Origin: Gammaproteobacteria bacterium
Lineage (GTDB): Bacteria > Pseudomonadota > Gammaproteobacteria > Arenicellales > JAANXG01
DNA: 64,000 nt
Direction: 5' to 3'
NCBI GenBank assembly: GCA_024639325.1
Contig: JAHEIO010000010.1
Location: 1-64,000, forward strand
The position numbers and the translations under genes were made by a program. Shown here piece after piece: positions 54,493 through 63,771 of the stretch. The stretch's first letter is position 1; every line of letters begins with the position of its first letter. The notes beneath the pieces were generated by a model. The model worked only from the letters and a program-made list of their open reading frames with translations, searched no databases and had not been told where the DNA came from.

Positions 54493-55383
54493 TCAACTCC
54501 TCTTCTTCAAGCCGAGTTTTTCCCTCGCGCCGTCCGGTCCGATGACCGCCGCACCCATCAGCTCGATGAGGTTGACCGCGCGCTCCACGAGTTGTGCGTT
54601 GCTGGCAAACACGCCGCGTTCGAGATACAGGTTGTCCTCCAGACCAACCCGTGCGTTTCCCCCCAGCATGACGGCCTGGGTCACCATCGGCATCTGCATC
54701 CGGCTGATGCCGAAACCGGCCCACACCGCGTTGTCCGGCAGCGCGTCCACCATACATTTCATGGTCGCAGTATCCGCCGGCGCGCCCCAGGGAATGCCGA
54801 GGCAGATCTGGAACATCGGTGGGTCGTCGACCAGCCCCTCGCTGTGCATCTGTTTGGCGAACCACAGGTGACCGCTGTCGAACACTTCCAGCTCGGGTTT
54901 GACGCCCAGCTCCTGGATGCGCTTCGCACCAGCCCTGAGCTGCTTCGGCGTCGACACGTAGATGGTGTTGCCGTCACTGAAATTGAGGGTTCCGCAATCC
55001 AGTGAGCAGATATCGGGCAGCAGTTCATCGACATGCGCCAGCCGGGTCAACGGTCCCACCAGATCGGTGTAGGGCCCGAAGGTCATCGGATCCTCGTCGG
55101 CGCCGATGTCGAGGTCGCCACCCATGCCCGAGGTCAGATTGATGACAACGTCGGTATCCGAATCACGTATGCGGTCGACTACTTCACGATAGAGTTCGAT
55201 ATCGCGGGTGCCCTTACCCGTCTCTGGATCACGAACGTGGCAGTGTGCAATGGCGGCCCCCGCCTTCGCGGCATCGATCGCCGCGCCGGCGATCTGTTTG
55301 GGCGTCACCGGGATTTCCGGGTGCCTTCCGACGGAATCTCCGGAACCGGTTACCGCGCAGCTTACAAAAACTTCGAAATTCAT
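54493..55383 (-). CDS. BKACE family beta-keto acid cleavage enzyme (DUF849)
   Basis: A 296-residue Zn-dependent enzyme that condenses a beta-keto acid with acetyl-CoA. Metal ligands H47 and H49 are in [12 protein letters not shown]; the conserved SGMGGD and SLDCGTLNF segments are visible. GGAGG precedes the ATG at 55383. With the neighbouring carnitine dehydrogenase the likely substrate is 3-dehydrocarnitine, giving betainyl-CoA and acetoacetate; this is inferred from context. Confidence 0.88.
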   Translation of the reverse strand: MNFEVFVSCAVTGSGDSVGRHPEIPVTPKQIAGAAIDAAKAGAAIAHCHVRDPETGKGTRDIELYREVVDRIRDSDTDVVINLTSGMGGDLDIGADEDPMTFGPYTDLVGPLTRLAHVDELLPDICSLDCGTLNFSDGNTIYVSTPKQLRAGAKRIQELGVKPELEVFDSGHLWFAKQMHSEGLVDDPPMFQICLGIPWGAPADTATMKCMVDALPDNAVWAGFGISRMQMPMVTQAVMLGGNARVGLEDNLYLERGVFASNAQLVERAVNLIELMGAAVIGPDGAREKLGLKKRS

Positions 55384-55568
55384 TAGACTTGCCTCCTTCG
55401 GGAGTTGTGTGCTTTTAGCTATAGGTTCCAGTCTACGTGCCGGTGCTGTCAAGTGACCCGAACCCAATGGAACTTTAGCCAAAGCAGGCGGTCTGGTTTC
55501 AATTAGGAGATACCTGCTCCGCGCACCATTGGATTATTCCAGCAAAAGATTGATTAGAGGAGAGAGAT

Positions 55569-55985
55569 GTGAATAAGCGGTTTATAGCGATTGGTATGGT
55601 TGGCCTGGTTGCCGCGTGGGGGGTGTTTGGCACGGCGGCGGCTCAGAAGTTGCATGCACCGAAAGGTATTTGGCAGGGGATGGGAGCCGGGCTGAGCGAC
55701 GTGCAGGACATAACCGCTTCATTGATGGTGTTCGACATGGACCGAATCGCAACCCGGGCTGGCGAACTGGCGGAAAGGGAGCAATACATCTCCCAGATCG
55801 CCTCGCTGCCGGACGCCGTCAAGGAAGGGCACGCCAAGGTGGCCGAGGCCGCGGAAGAACTGGCAGGGGCCGCGTTGACCGGCGAGGAGCAGGAAGTCGC
55901 TGACCGGCTCAAGGACGTCATTGCGGCCTGCACGACCTGCCACTATGATCTCAGAGACAAGGAGCGGCGCGAGAAGCTGCAGTGA
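55569..55985 (+). CDS. Cytochrome c'/c556-like monoheme protein (GTG start)
   Basis: A 138-residue periplasmic protein: signal peptide with cleavage after TAAA, a helical body and a C-terminal CTTCH heme site near 118, the layout of the cytochrome c' four-helix family. The GTG at 55569 follows GAGGAGAGAG. The axial Met or His cannot be assigned safely. It is upstream of the diheme cytochrome gene and could share redox function. Confidence 0.75.
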   Translation: MNKRFIAIGMVGLVAAWGVFGTAAAQKLHAPKGIWQGMGAGLSDVQDITASLMVFDMDRIATRAGELAEREQYISQIASLPDAVKEGHAKVAEAAEELAGAALTGEEQEVADRLKDVIAACTTCHYDLRDKERREKLQ

Positions 55986-56053
55986 TCTGTGCCCAGCGTA
56001 GCGGGGCGGAGCTTGGAAGTCGGTAGGTCGTTGCGCTTCGCGTTGCCCCGTTC

Positions 56054-56950
56054 GTGTGGAGGTCGATAGCGATCTTGATTCGTACGGGAAGTCGACGGGC
56101 GCTTTGTGCGATTCTGCTGGCAATGCTGATTGATTCGCCTTCTGTACACTCCGCCGAAGACTCGATCGAGCGCGGGGAGTATGTTTTCCGCGCCGCCGGT
56201 TGCGAGTCGTGCCACACCGACGCCGATCACGATGGAGAGTTTCTTGCCGGGGGGCGTGCATTCGATACGCCCTTCGGTGGGTTCTATTCGCCAAACATCA
56301 CATCCGACAAGACGCACGGCATCGGGAGCTGGACCGCCGAAGAGTTCATTAGGGCGATGCGCGAGGGAATTGGTCCCGAGGGTCAGGACTACTATCCGGT
56401 GTTTCCCTATGCGACTTATACACGCGTCAGCGATGATGACCTGCTGGCGATGTACGCCTACCTGCAACAGACTCCGCCCGTAGCGCAGCCGAACCGACCG
56501 CACGACCTGCCCTGGTACATGCGGTTCAGGACCGCCAACTGGATCTGGAAGCTGATGTTTTTAGAGCCCGGCCCGTTCCGGCCCGATACCGGCCGATCGT
56601 CTACCTGGAATCGCGGGGCATACCTCGTAACCGCGCTCGCCCACTGCGATGAATGCCACACGCCGCGCAACAGCTTCGGTGCGCTGGATTTGACCCGTCG
56701 GATGGCGGGGGCGGCGCTGGGGGGCGATGAGTCGGCACCAAACATCAGCCCGGATACCGCCAAGGGCATCGGCAACTGGCGCCAGGCGGACCTCGTCCGG
56801 TATCTGAGCAAGGGGATTCGGCCCGACGAGGAGTTCGCCGACGGTGCAATGGCAGAGGTCATTGACAATGGCCTGTCGCACCTTCGCGTCGAGGATCTCG
56901 AAGCCATGGCCGAATATCTGATGTCGCTGCCCGCACAGCAAAATCCGTAA
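56054..56950 (+). CDS. Diheme cytochrome c
   Basis: A 298-residue exported protein with two heme sites: CESCH near 50 and CDECH near 195, plus later Met residues suited as ligands (RMAGAALGG). The signal peptide is the hydrophobic run around ALCAILLAMLI. It resembles the cytochrome subunits of sugar or alcohol dehydrogenases. No dehydrogenase catalytic gene is beside it. The GTG at 56054 is used; a TTG at 56075 is possible. Confidence 0.8.
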   Translation: MWRSIAILIRTGSRRALCAILLAMLIDSPSVHSAEDSIERGEYVFRAAGCESCHTDADHDGEFLAGGRAFDTPFGGFYSPNITSDKTHGIGSWTAEEFIRAMREGIGPEGQDYYPVFPYATYTRVSDDDLLAMYAYLQQTPPVAQPNRPHDLPWYMRFRTANWIWKLMFLEPGPFRPDTGRSSTWNRGAYLVTALAHCDECHTPRNSFGALDLTRRMAGAALGGDESAPNISPDTAKGIGNWRQADLVRYLSKGIRPDEEFADGAMAEVIDNGLSHLRVEDLEAMAEYLMSLPAQQNP

Positions 56951-57123
56951 CAGGGGTCGGTACGCCCTATCCGAATCCTTATCAACCAACGATGGCGTGT
57001 CATTGGAATTCCATAGTTTGTTTCACATGGCGCGCAGTCGCGAGATTGCGCATCATCACCGGCAAGTATTCTCAACCTGTGCGATTTGGTAGAGTCGCTT
57101 GAAGCCACCCGACGAGAATATGC

Positions 57124-58107
57124 ATGGAGCGGAACGACATTTCCCTGGTTGATCTCTACCGCGCACGAAATCGGATTCACGGACGCACCGTGAAGACACC
57201 GCTGGTCCGGTCCAAGACATTGAGCGAGGCCTGCGGGGCCGATGTGCGGCTCAAGCTGGAGCATCTCCAGATCACCGGCTCGTTCAAGCTGCGCGGCGCC
57301 ACCAACGCGATTCTCAATCTGGAAGACGAGCAAAGAAAAAGGGGCGTTACGGGAGTGTCGACCGGAAACTTCGGCCGCGGGCTTGCCCACGCGGCGAAAC
57401 AGGCCGGAGTGCGCTGTGTAATCTGTATGTCGAATCTGGTCCCCGAAAACAAAGTCGACGGTATCAAAGCGCTCGACGCAGAAGTGAACATCATAGGCCG
57501 ATCCCAGGACGAGGCACAGGTCGAGGTCGACAGGCTGGTTGCCGAGGAAGGACTGGTCGCCCTCGATCCCTTCGATCACCGGGACGTGATTGCCGGACAG
57601 GGTACCCTGGGTCTGGAAATCATGGGTCCCTGGCCGCAGGTCGATCTGGTTGTAGTTCCCCTGTCCGGCGGGGGGCTGATCGGTGGCGTGGCGGTGGCGG
57701 TGAAATCCGTCAACGCATCCGCAAGGGTGGTTGGGGTGACCATGGACAGGGGTGCCGCCATGTATGAGAGCATCAGGGCGGGCAAGCCGGTGCAGGTGGA
57801 AGAGCATGCGTCGCTTGCCGATTCACTTGGAGGCGGGATCGGTCTCGACAATCATTACACGTTCGATCTCGTCAGAGATCTCGTCGACGATATCGTACTG
57901 GTAAGCGAAACGGAGATCGCCAATGGCATTCGTCATGCCTACTGGCAGGAGAAGCAGATCGTCGAGGGTGGAGCCGCCGTTGGAATCGCGGCGATTCTGG
58001 CAGGCAAGATAAAGCCGACCGTAAATACCTGTTTGGTAGTCAGCGGCTGTAACATCGACATGCCGTTGCATCACAGGATCATCGGCGGTGAAAATCCCGA
58101 GGGTTAG
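57124..58107 (+). CDS. eutB: Threonine dehydratase-like PLP enzyme, EutB-like
   Basis: Fold-type II PLP enzyme of 327 residues. The PLP lysine is K55 in TGSFKLRGA; the phosphate loop SGGGLIGG is near 185. It lacks the C-terminal regulatory domain of biosynthetic threonine deaminase. Upstream of eutD and eutE, it matches EutB of ectoine-utilisation clusters, where it handles the hydroxyectoine branch. Threonine or serine dehydratase activity is the alternative. Confidence 0.82.
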   Translation: MERNDISLVDLYRARNRIHGRTVKTPLVRSKTLSEACGADVRLKLEHLQITGSFKLRGATNAILNLEDEQRKRGVTGVSTGNFGRGLAHAAKQAGVRCVICMSNLVPENKVDGIKALDAEVNIIGRSQDEAQVEVDRLVAEEGLVALDPFDHRDVIAGQGTLGLEIMGPWPQVDLVVVPLSGGGLIGGVAVAVKSVNASARVVGVTMDRGAAMYESIRAGKPVQVEEHASLADSLGGGIGLDNHYTFDLVRDLVDDIVLVSETEIANGIRHAYWQEKQIVEGGAAVGIAAILAGKIKPTVNTCLVVSGCNIDMPLHHRIIGGENPEG

Positions 58108-58198
58108 AGGCCGATCCGCTCAGCCATGCAGCCTATTCTCCCGCTTGCCGTGGAAGGCGTGGGCAGCGAATTCGAATCCTAATACGGAGGACCGCACC

Positions 58199-59380
58199 GT
58201 GAAAGACGTCGTACTCAATTTTGACCGCGATGAATACGCACGGCGTCTGAAAAAGACACGGTCTGCCATGGAATCGGCGGGCATTGAATTGCTGATCGTC
58301 ACCGACCCGTCAAACATGTCTTGGCTCACCGGCTACGATGGCTGGTCGTTCTATACGCACCAGTGCGTGCTGGTCGCGGACAGCGGGGACCCGATCTGGT
58401 TTGGCCGCGGCATGGACGCCAAGGGTGCACTGCGAACGGTATACATGCATCCCGACAACATCATCGGCTACGAGGACCATTACGTGCAGTCCACCGAGCG
58501 GCACCCCATGGATCGCCTGAGCGAGATCATCATCGAGCGTGGATTGAGCAAGCACGCGATCGGCGTGGAGATGGACAACTACTATTTCAGCGCCGCGTGC
58601 TACGGGTCGCTGCTCGAACACCTGCCGGACGCCGCTTTCAAGGACGCCACCGCTCTGGTCAACTGGCAGCGCGCCATCAAGTCTCCGCGGGAAATCGAAT
58701 ACATGAGATACGCCGCGCGTATCGTGGAAAGGATGCACGAACGTATCTTCGAGGTCATCGAGCCCGGCATGAAGAAGAACGAACTGGTTGCGGAGATCTA
58801 TCACGCCGGTATCGTCGGTGCCGGTGGAGTCGGCGGCGACTACCCGGCCATCGTGCCCATGCTGCCCACAGGGGCCGATGCCTCGGCGCCACACCTGACG
58901 TGGGACGACCGGCCCATTCCTTCCGACAGCGGCACGTTCTTCGAGATCGCTGGGGTTTACAAACGCTACCACTGCCCGCTGTCACGCACGATCTACCTGG
59001 GAAAACCTCCCCGGGAATTTCTCGATGTCGAACAGGCTTTGATCGAGGGCATCGAGGACGGGCTGACCGCTGCCAGACCGGGCGCGCTGTGCGAGGAATT
59101 TGCCCAGGCCCTGTTCGATGCCCTGGCGCGACACGATCTGCACAAGGACAGCCGATGCGGCTACTCGATCGGCTTGAGTTATCCACCGGACTGGGGCGAG
59201 CGGACCCTGAGTCTGCGCCGAGGCGATAAGACCGTGCTGCAGCCCGGCATGGTGATCCATTTCATGCCGGGAATGTGGTTCGGTGACTGGGGCATGGAAA
59301 TCACGGAAAGCGTGCACATCACGGAAACCGGATCCGAAACCCTTGCCAACTACCCGCGCAAACTCCTCGCCAAGGATTAA
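58199..59380 (+). CDS. eutD: Ectoine hydrolase-like M24 family protein (GTG start)
   Basis: A 393-residue protein of the M24 fold (creatinase N-terminal domain plus catalytic domain), named EutD or DoeA in ectoine degradation, where it opens the ectoine ring. At the position of the usual metal-binding aspartates the sequence reads TFFEIAGVYKRYHCPLSRT, so the dinuclear-metal ligands of methionine aminopeptidase are not intact, in keeping with metal-independent EutD. The GTG at 58199 is 8 bases after CGGAGG. Followed by eutE. Confidence 0.85.
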   Translation: MKDVVLNFDRDEYARRLKKTRSAMESAGIELLIVTDPSNMSWLTGYDGWSFYTHQCVLVADSGDPIWFGRGMDAKGALRTVYMHPDNIIGYEDHYVQSTERHPMDRLSEIIIERGLSKHAIGVEMDNYYFSAACYGSLLEHLPDAAFKDATALVNWQRAIKSPREIEYMRYAARIVERMHERIFEVIEPGMKKNELVAEIYHAGIVGAGGVGGDYPAIVPMLPTGADASAPHLTWDDRPIPSDSGTFFEIAGVYKRYHCPLSRTIYLGKPPREFLDVEQALIEGIEDGLTAARPGALCEEFAQALFDALARHDLHKDSRCGYSIGLSYPPDWGERTLSLRRGDKTVLQPGMVIHFMPGMWFGDWGMEITESVHITETGSETLANYPRKLLAKD

Positions 59381-59413
59381 CCTCGATCCGCGTAACTCAC
59401 AAGGAGGCTATGG

Positions 59414-60403
59414 ATGCTTGATAACCCGATCTCGCCGACGGTGGATTTCGACAAGCCCGGTGTGCAGCACGGCCATCTGAGGCTGCCCCACTCGCACGAC
59501 GAGTCCGCATGGGGGAGCATTACTATCCCGATCGCGGTCATTGCGAACGGCGAAGGGCCGACGGCCATACTGACCGGAGCCAACCACGGCGACGAGTACG
59601 AGGGCCCGGTGGCGCTCATGGATCTGGCCCGCAGGATGACCGCCGACGAAGTCAGCGGACGCATCATTATTGTGCCGATGATGAACTACCCGGCATTCCT
59701 GGCAGGCAAAAGGACCTCACCCATCGACGGCGGCAACATGAATCGCGTCTTTCCGGGCAGCCCGGGCGGGACCGTCACCGAGAAAATCGCGGATTACTTC
59801 CAGCGTACCTTGCTGCCCGAGGCCGACTATGTTCTGGACATTCATTCCGGCGGCAGAACGCTTGAGTTCGTGCCCTTCGCGGCGGCGCATGAACTGCCCG
59901 ACAGGACTCAGCGGGCTCGATGCGTGGCGGCAATGGAGGCGTTCAATGCACCCTACAGCATGATGTTGCTGGAGATGGACGCCGCCGGCATGTACGACAC
60001 CGCCGCAGAGGAACAGGGTAAAGTGTTCGTGTCCACGGAACTCGGTGGCGGCGGTTCGGCCACCACTCAAACGGTAGCGATCGCAAAACGAGGGATACAA
60101 AATCTGCTCAGACACGCCGGTATTCTTTCCGGTGCCCCTGAGCACCGCGAAAGCTTCACGCTGGGTATGCCTGATGAACGATGCTACGTCATCAGCGAGT
60201 CCCAGGGGCTGGTGGAGCCCTGCGTTGCCCTGGGCGGTACGGTGCGTGCGGGGGACGTGCTCATGCGCGTGCACGACGTCCATCGGACGGGCACTGAACC
60301 GGTGGAGTATCGGGCCAACATCGATGGCATCCTCGCCGGCCGGCATTTCCCCGGCCTGATTCGCCACGGCGATTTCATCGCGGTGGTCGCCGTCCCCGTC
60401 TGA
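59414..60403 (+). CDS. eutE: N-acetyl-diaminobutyrate deacetylase-like, AstE/AspA family
   Basis: A 329-residue zinc hydrolase of the succinylglutamate desuccinylase/aspartoacylase fold, known as EutE or DoeB. The zinc motif is H58-x-x-E61 in GANHGDEYEG and the third ligand is in VLDIHSGG. In the ectoine pathway it deacetylates N-acetyl-2,4-diaminobutyrate made by EutD. GGAGG lies before the ATG at 59414. The family also includes other amide hydrolases. Confidence 0.85.
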   Translation: MLDNPISPTVDFDKPGVQHGHLRLPHSHDESAWGSITIPIAVIANGEGPTAILTGANHGDEYEGPVALMDLARRMTADEVSGRIIIVPMMNYPAFLAGKRTSPIDGGNMNRVFPGSPGGTVTEKIADYFQRTLLPEADYVLDIHSGGRTLEFVPFAAAHELPDRTQRARCVAAMEAFNAPYSMMLLEMDAAGMYDTAAEEQGKVFVSTELGGGGSATTQTVAIAKRGIQNLLRHAGILSGAPEHRESFTLGMPDERCYVISESQGLVEPCVALGGTVRAGDVLMRVHDVHRTGTEPVEYRANIDGILAGRHFPGLIRHGDFIAVVAVPV

Positions 60404-60420
60404 GTAATCCCCTCTTGCTT

Positions 60421-60473
60421 CCCTTCTCCCCTGGGAAGGGCAGGGACATACCCTCTCCCTTTCCCGGAGAGGG
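60421..60473. terminator. Double hairpin between convergent eutE and enolase-family gene
   Basis: CCCTCTCC and GGAGAGGG arms at 60451-60473 form an 8-base stem, preceded by CCCTT/AAGGG arms near 60421-60440. The symmetric placement between converging genes suggests a bidirectional terminator, though T-runs are weak. The composition is that of a common C/T-rich repeat. Confidence 0.45.
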
Positions 60474-60478
60474 CCGAA

Positions 60479-61702
60479 TTACAACGGCCGATCCAGCATC
60501 TCCAGATGCAGCTTGTCGCCATCGTAGGGATGTCGTGCCGCGACTTCCTCGTTCAGTTCCACGCCGATGCCCGGTTCCGTCGGTGGGATGATGTAGCCAT
60601 CCTGCCACTGGATGGGTTTTTTCAAGATCTCGGCGTGGAATCCGCCCCATGTTTGAATGCTTTCCTGGATCAGGAAGTTCGGGCTGCAGGTGTCGAGCTG
60701 GATGTTGGCCGCGCCTTCGATGGGGCCGCAGTACAGGTGCGGGGCGATCTGGGCGTAGTGTGCCTCCGCCAACGCGGCGATCTTTTTACCCTCCAGGATG
60801 CCGCCGCTGCGGCCGAGCGCCGGCTGCAGTATAGAGGCGGCCTGTTTATTGAGCACCTGGGCGAACTCATACTTGGATGTTAGGCGCTCGCCGGTGGCGA
60901 TGGGGATCGTGGTCGATTTGGCGACGCGGGCCATTTCGTCGACGTTCTCCGGCGGAACCGGCTCCTCGAACCAGAGCGGGTCATAGGGTTCGAGCCGACG
61001 CGCGAGGCGAATTGCGCTCGAGGCGGAGGTCTGGCCGTGGGTCCCGAACAGCAGGTCCGCACTATTGCCGACGGCCTCCCTGATTCTCTTGACGAACTGT
61101 TCGGAGCGATCGAGCGCCTCTAAAGATAGCTGTCTGGGATCGAACGCCGTGTAGGGACCGGCGGGATCGAACTTGACCGCGGTGAAGCCAAGGTTCACAT
61201 ATTCCACGGCGCGTTCGGCGGCCAGATCGGGGTCGGTGTAGACGTCGGCGTGGATCGCATCCTTCGGGTCGTTGTGGTGCACGCCGGTGACTTCCGGGCC
61301 GTCCGGATACAGGTAGGTGTAGGAACGCAGCTTTTCGTGTACCTGACCGCCGAGCAGCTCGTATACCGGCTTGTCCAACTCCTTGCCGACGATGTCCCAG
61401 CATGCGGTTTCGATCGCGCTCAGCACACCCATGATGGCGGGCCCCGAGCGCTGTGTATAGCCGCTGGAGTAAATGATCCGCCAAAGCCGTTCGATCTTGA
61501 ATGGATCTGCTCCAATGACGTGGCGCTCGCACACGTCCCTGATCATCTCCTCGACCACCCGGGGATGAAATGGTACGGAATAAGCCTCTCCGTATCCGGC
61601 TACGCCGCCGTCCGTGGTGAGCTTGACGAAAATCCAGTAAAGGCCGCCGAAGTGAGGCGGCGGATTGCCGACCACAAACGTCTCGATTTCGCTGATTTTC
61701 AT
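60479..61702 (-). CDS. Mandelate racemase/muconate lactonizing-family enzyme
   Basis: A 407-residue enolase-superfamily enzyme with the capping domain (1-130) and barrel. Visible: AVKFDPAGPYTAFD near 175, the FGTHGQTSASS loop near 220, FEEPVPPEN near 245, and TGERLTSKYEF near 272. The HGQ element and overall pattern suit sugar-acid dehydratases such as galactonate dehydratase, but specificity is unassigned. It runs against the ectoine genes. Confidence 0.82.
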   Translation of the reverse strand: MKISEIETFVVGNPPPHFGGLYWIFVKLTTDGGVAGYGEAYSVPFHPRVVEEMIRDVCERHVIGADPFKIERLWRIIYSSGYTQRSGPAIMGVLSAIETACWDIVGKELDKPVYELLGGQVHEKLRSYTYLYPDGPEVTGVHHNDPKDAIHADVYTDPDLAAERAVEYVNLGFTAVKFDPAGPYTAFDPRQLSLEALDRSEQFVKRIREAVGNSADLLFGTHGQTSASSAIRLARRLEPYDPLWFEEPVPPENVDEMARVAKSTTIPIATGERLTSKYEFAQVLNKQAASILQPALGRSGGILEGKKIAALAEAHYAQIAPHLYCGPIEGAANIQLDTCSPNFLIQESIQTWGGFHAEILKKPIQWQDGYIIPPTEPGIGVELNEEVAARHPYDGDKLHLEMLDRPL

Positions 61703-61890
61703 GGATTCATCCCCAATTGTTCCTATAACGACAACATTACTTGACTATCGTGCCTCGTACGGTAATCTCGGGGTGTCCGAGAATCCGGAAATCAGCTGAA
61801 TCCGGGTTTCTGCCATAGTTTGAAGCGGTAAACTCTGGCATAGCACGGTCTAAACTGACTCAAGTGTACACTGAAGGAGAGTTTCGAATT

Positions 61891-63591
61891 ATGTATATCA
61901 AAAAAGACAAGCCAAGGATTCATCCGGCGATACCCGATCTTGCCAAAGACCTGAAGAACGGCAACATCGATCGTCGTGAATTCCTGCGCACAAGCACGCT
62001 GCTCGGCCTTTCGGCCGGCGCGGCCTACACCATGGCGAACAACCTGACGGGCATCGTCAACACCGTCGTACCGGCGGCGAATGCCCAAACTCCAAAAAAA
62101 GGCGGGACGTTCAGGGTCTCCATGGAAGTGCAGGAGATGACCGATCCGTCCACTTTCGACTGGGTGCAGAAATCCAACGTCGCCCGTCACATCAACGAGT
62201 TTCTGACCATCACCGGAACCGACAATGTCACCCGGCCCTATCTGGCCGAGAAGTGGGAGGCGTCGGATGATTTGACCGAATGGACCCTCAGCTTGAGAAA
62301 GGGCATCAAGTGGCACAACGGCGACGAGTTCACCGCCGAAGACGTCGCATTCAACTTCAATCGCTGGCTCGATCCCGCAACCGGATCCTCGAATATCGGT
62401 CTGTTTTCGGCCATGGTGGAAGACGTCGACACCGGGGAGAAGAATGACGACGGCACCCCGAAGATGACCAAGCGCGCCATCGACGGCGCGGTGGAGATCG
62501 TGGACGATCACACGGTCAAGATCAGGAACAAACAGGCGGTTCTGGCAATCCCGGAAAACCTGTACAACTACCCGACCATGATCGTGCACCGTGGGTTCCA
62601 GGGCGATATCGGCAAGGAAAACAACGGCACCGGCCCGTATCAGCTGGCAGATTTTGCGATAGGCGAGAAAGCGATACTGAAGCGCACCGACAAGCCGTAC
62701 TGGGGCGGCGAGGTCTACCTGGACGAGATCCACTATTACGACCACGGATCGGCCTCTTCGGCACAGATGGCGGCGCTGGCTTCCGGCCAGGTCGACTCCA
62801 TCTACGAGTTCGATATCGGCTCGCTGCAGATGGCGCAGAACATGCCGGGTTACTCCATCTACGAGGCCAAGACCGCACAGACGGCGGTTTGCCGCATGCA
62901 GGTCACACAGAAGCCTTTCGACAACAAGATGCTGCGGCAGGCCATGATGCACGCCATCGACACATCGATATATCCGAAGTTCGTGTTCCAGGGCCGCGGT
63001 GTCAGCGCCGAGCATCACCACGTGGCGCAGATTCATCCGGAGTACTTCCAGCTGCCACCGGTCAAGCAGGACTTCGAGAAGGCAAAGAAGCTCCTGGCGG
63101 ATGCCGGTTATCCGAACGGGCTGGAAGTCACCATCGACGTGGGTAACACCAACGGACCCTGGCAGCAGCACACCTGCGAACTGATGAAGGAGCAGTTGGC
63201 CAACATCGGCGTTACCCTGAATTTGAACGTGATCCCGTCCTCCAAATACTGGGAGATCTGGGACAAGACCCCATTCGGCATTACAGCGTGGACGCACCGT
63301 CCGCTTGGCACCATGGTGCTCAGCCTCGGCTACCGCAGCGGCGTGCCGTGGAACGAGAGCATGTATGCAAGCGCGGAATTCGACGCGGCGCTGGACAAGG
63401 CGGAGTCCCTGGTGGATGTCGATAAGCGCCGTGCGGCAATGGAAGACGTCGAGCGCATCCTGCAGGACGATGCGGTCATCCTGCAGCCGATCTGGATTCC
63501 CAAGTTCTTTGCCGCGAGCGACAAGGTCAAGGGACTGGAAGCGCACCCGACCCAGTATCATCAGTTCCACAAGGTCTGGATCGACGCCTAG
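61891..63591 (+). CDS. ABC solute-binding protein, family 5, Tat-exported
   Basis: A 566-residue peptide/nickel-class (DppA/OppA-like) binding protein. The N-terminus has a Tat motif (IDRREFLRTS, twin Arg at 28-29) ahead of a hydrophobic segment and AANA cleavage. GGAGAG precedes the ATG at 61891; a GTG at 61864 is less likely. No permease or ATPase follows before the terminator at 63618, so partner genes are elsewhere. Proximity to ectoine genes makes it a candidate for solute uptake. Confidence 0.9.
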   Translation: MYIKKDKPRIHPAIPDLAKDLKNGNIDRREFLRTSTLLGLSAGAAYTMANNLTGIVNTVVPAANAQTPKKGGTFRVSMEVQEMTDPSTFDWVQKSNVARHINEFLTITGTDNVTRPYLAEKWEASDDLTEWTLSLRKGIKWHNGDEFTAEDVAFNFNRWLDPATGSSNIGLFSAMVEDVDTGEKNDDGTPKMTKRAIDGAVEIVDDHTVKIRNKQAVLAIPENLYNYPTMIVHRGFQGDIGKENNGTGPYQLADFAIGEKAILKRTDKPYWGGEVYLDEIHYYDHGSASSAQMAALASGQVDSIYEFDIGSLQMAQNMPGYSIYEAKTAQTAVCRMQVTQKPFDNKMLRQAMMHAIDTSIYPKFVFQGRGVSAEHHHVAQIHPEYFQLPPVKQDFEKAKKLLADAGYPNGLEVTIDVGNTNGPWQQHTCELMKEQLANIGVTLNLNVIPSSKYWEIWDKTPFGITAWTHRPLGTMVLSLGYRSGVPWNESMYASAEFDAALDKAESLVDVDKRRAAMEDVERILQDDAVILQPIWIPKFFAASDKVKGLEAHPTQYHQFHKVWIDA

Positions 63592-63617
63592 CATTTCCAA
63601 AAACCAGAGTAGTCGTG

Positions 63618-63646
63618 AGGCCCGCCTAAGGCGGGCCTTTTTATTT
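63618..63646 (+). terminator. Intrinsic terminator after the Tat-exported binding protein
   Basis: AGGCCCGCC and GGCGGGCCT arms (63618-63638) around TAA form a 9-base stem, followed by TTTTATTTTTT. This is the clearest terminator in the window. Confidence 0.9.
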
Positions 63647-63705
63647 TTTGCCGCGAAGCGTGGCTCGACGGCTGCCATTCCGGTGAGTTTTCTCCAAGGG
63701 CCTGT

Positions 63706-63771
63706 TGTTACGGCGCAAGCCGGAATTCAGATATTTCAGCAACTTGCCGGGCCCCGGCCTCTGCCGGGATG
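63706..63771. repeat. GC-rich palindromic repeat at the right edge
   Basis: Arms around ACGGCGCAAGCCGGAATTC and CCGGCCTCTGCCGGGATG recall the common proteobacterial repeat whose arms resemble GGCGCAGGCCGGAATCC. The second arm contains the ATG of the next open frame. Confidence 0.5.

Noticed and set aside
61792-63678. 628-residue minus-strand frame opposite the Tat-exported binding protein
   Set aside because: It is the antisense shadow of a clear gene in GC-rich DNA. Its translation is rich in Arg, His, Leu and Val with no domain motif.
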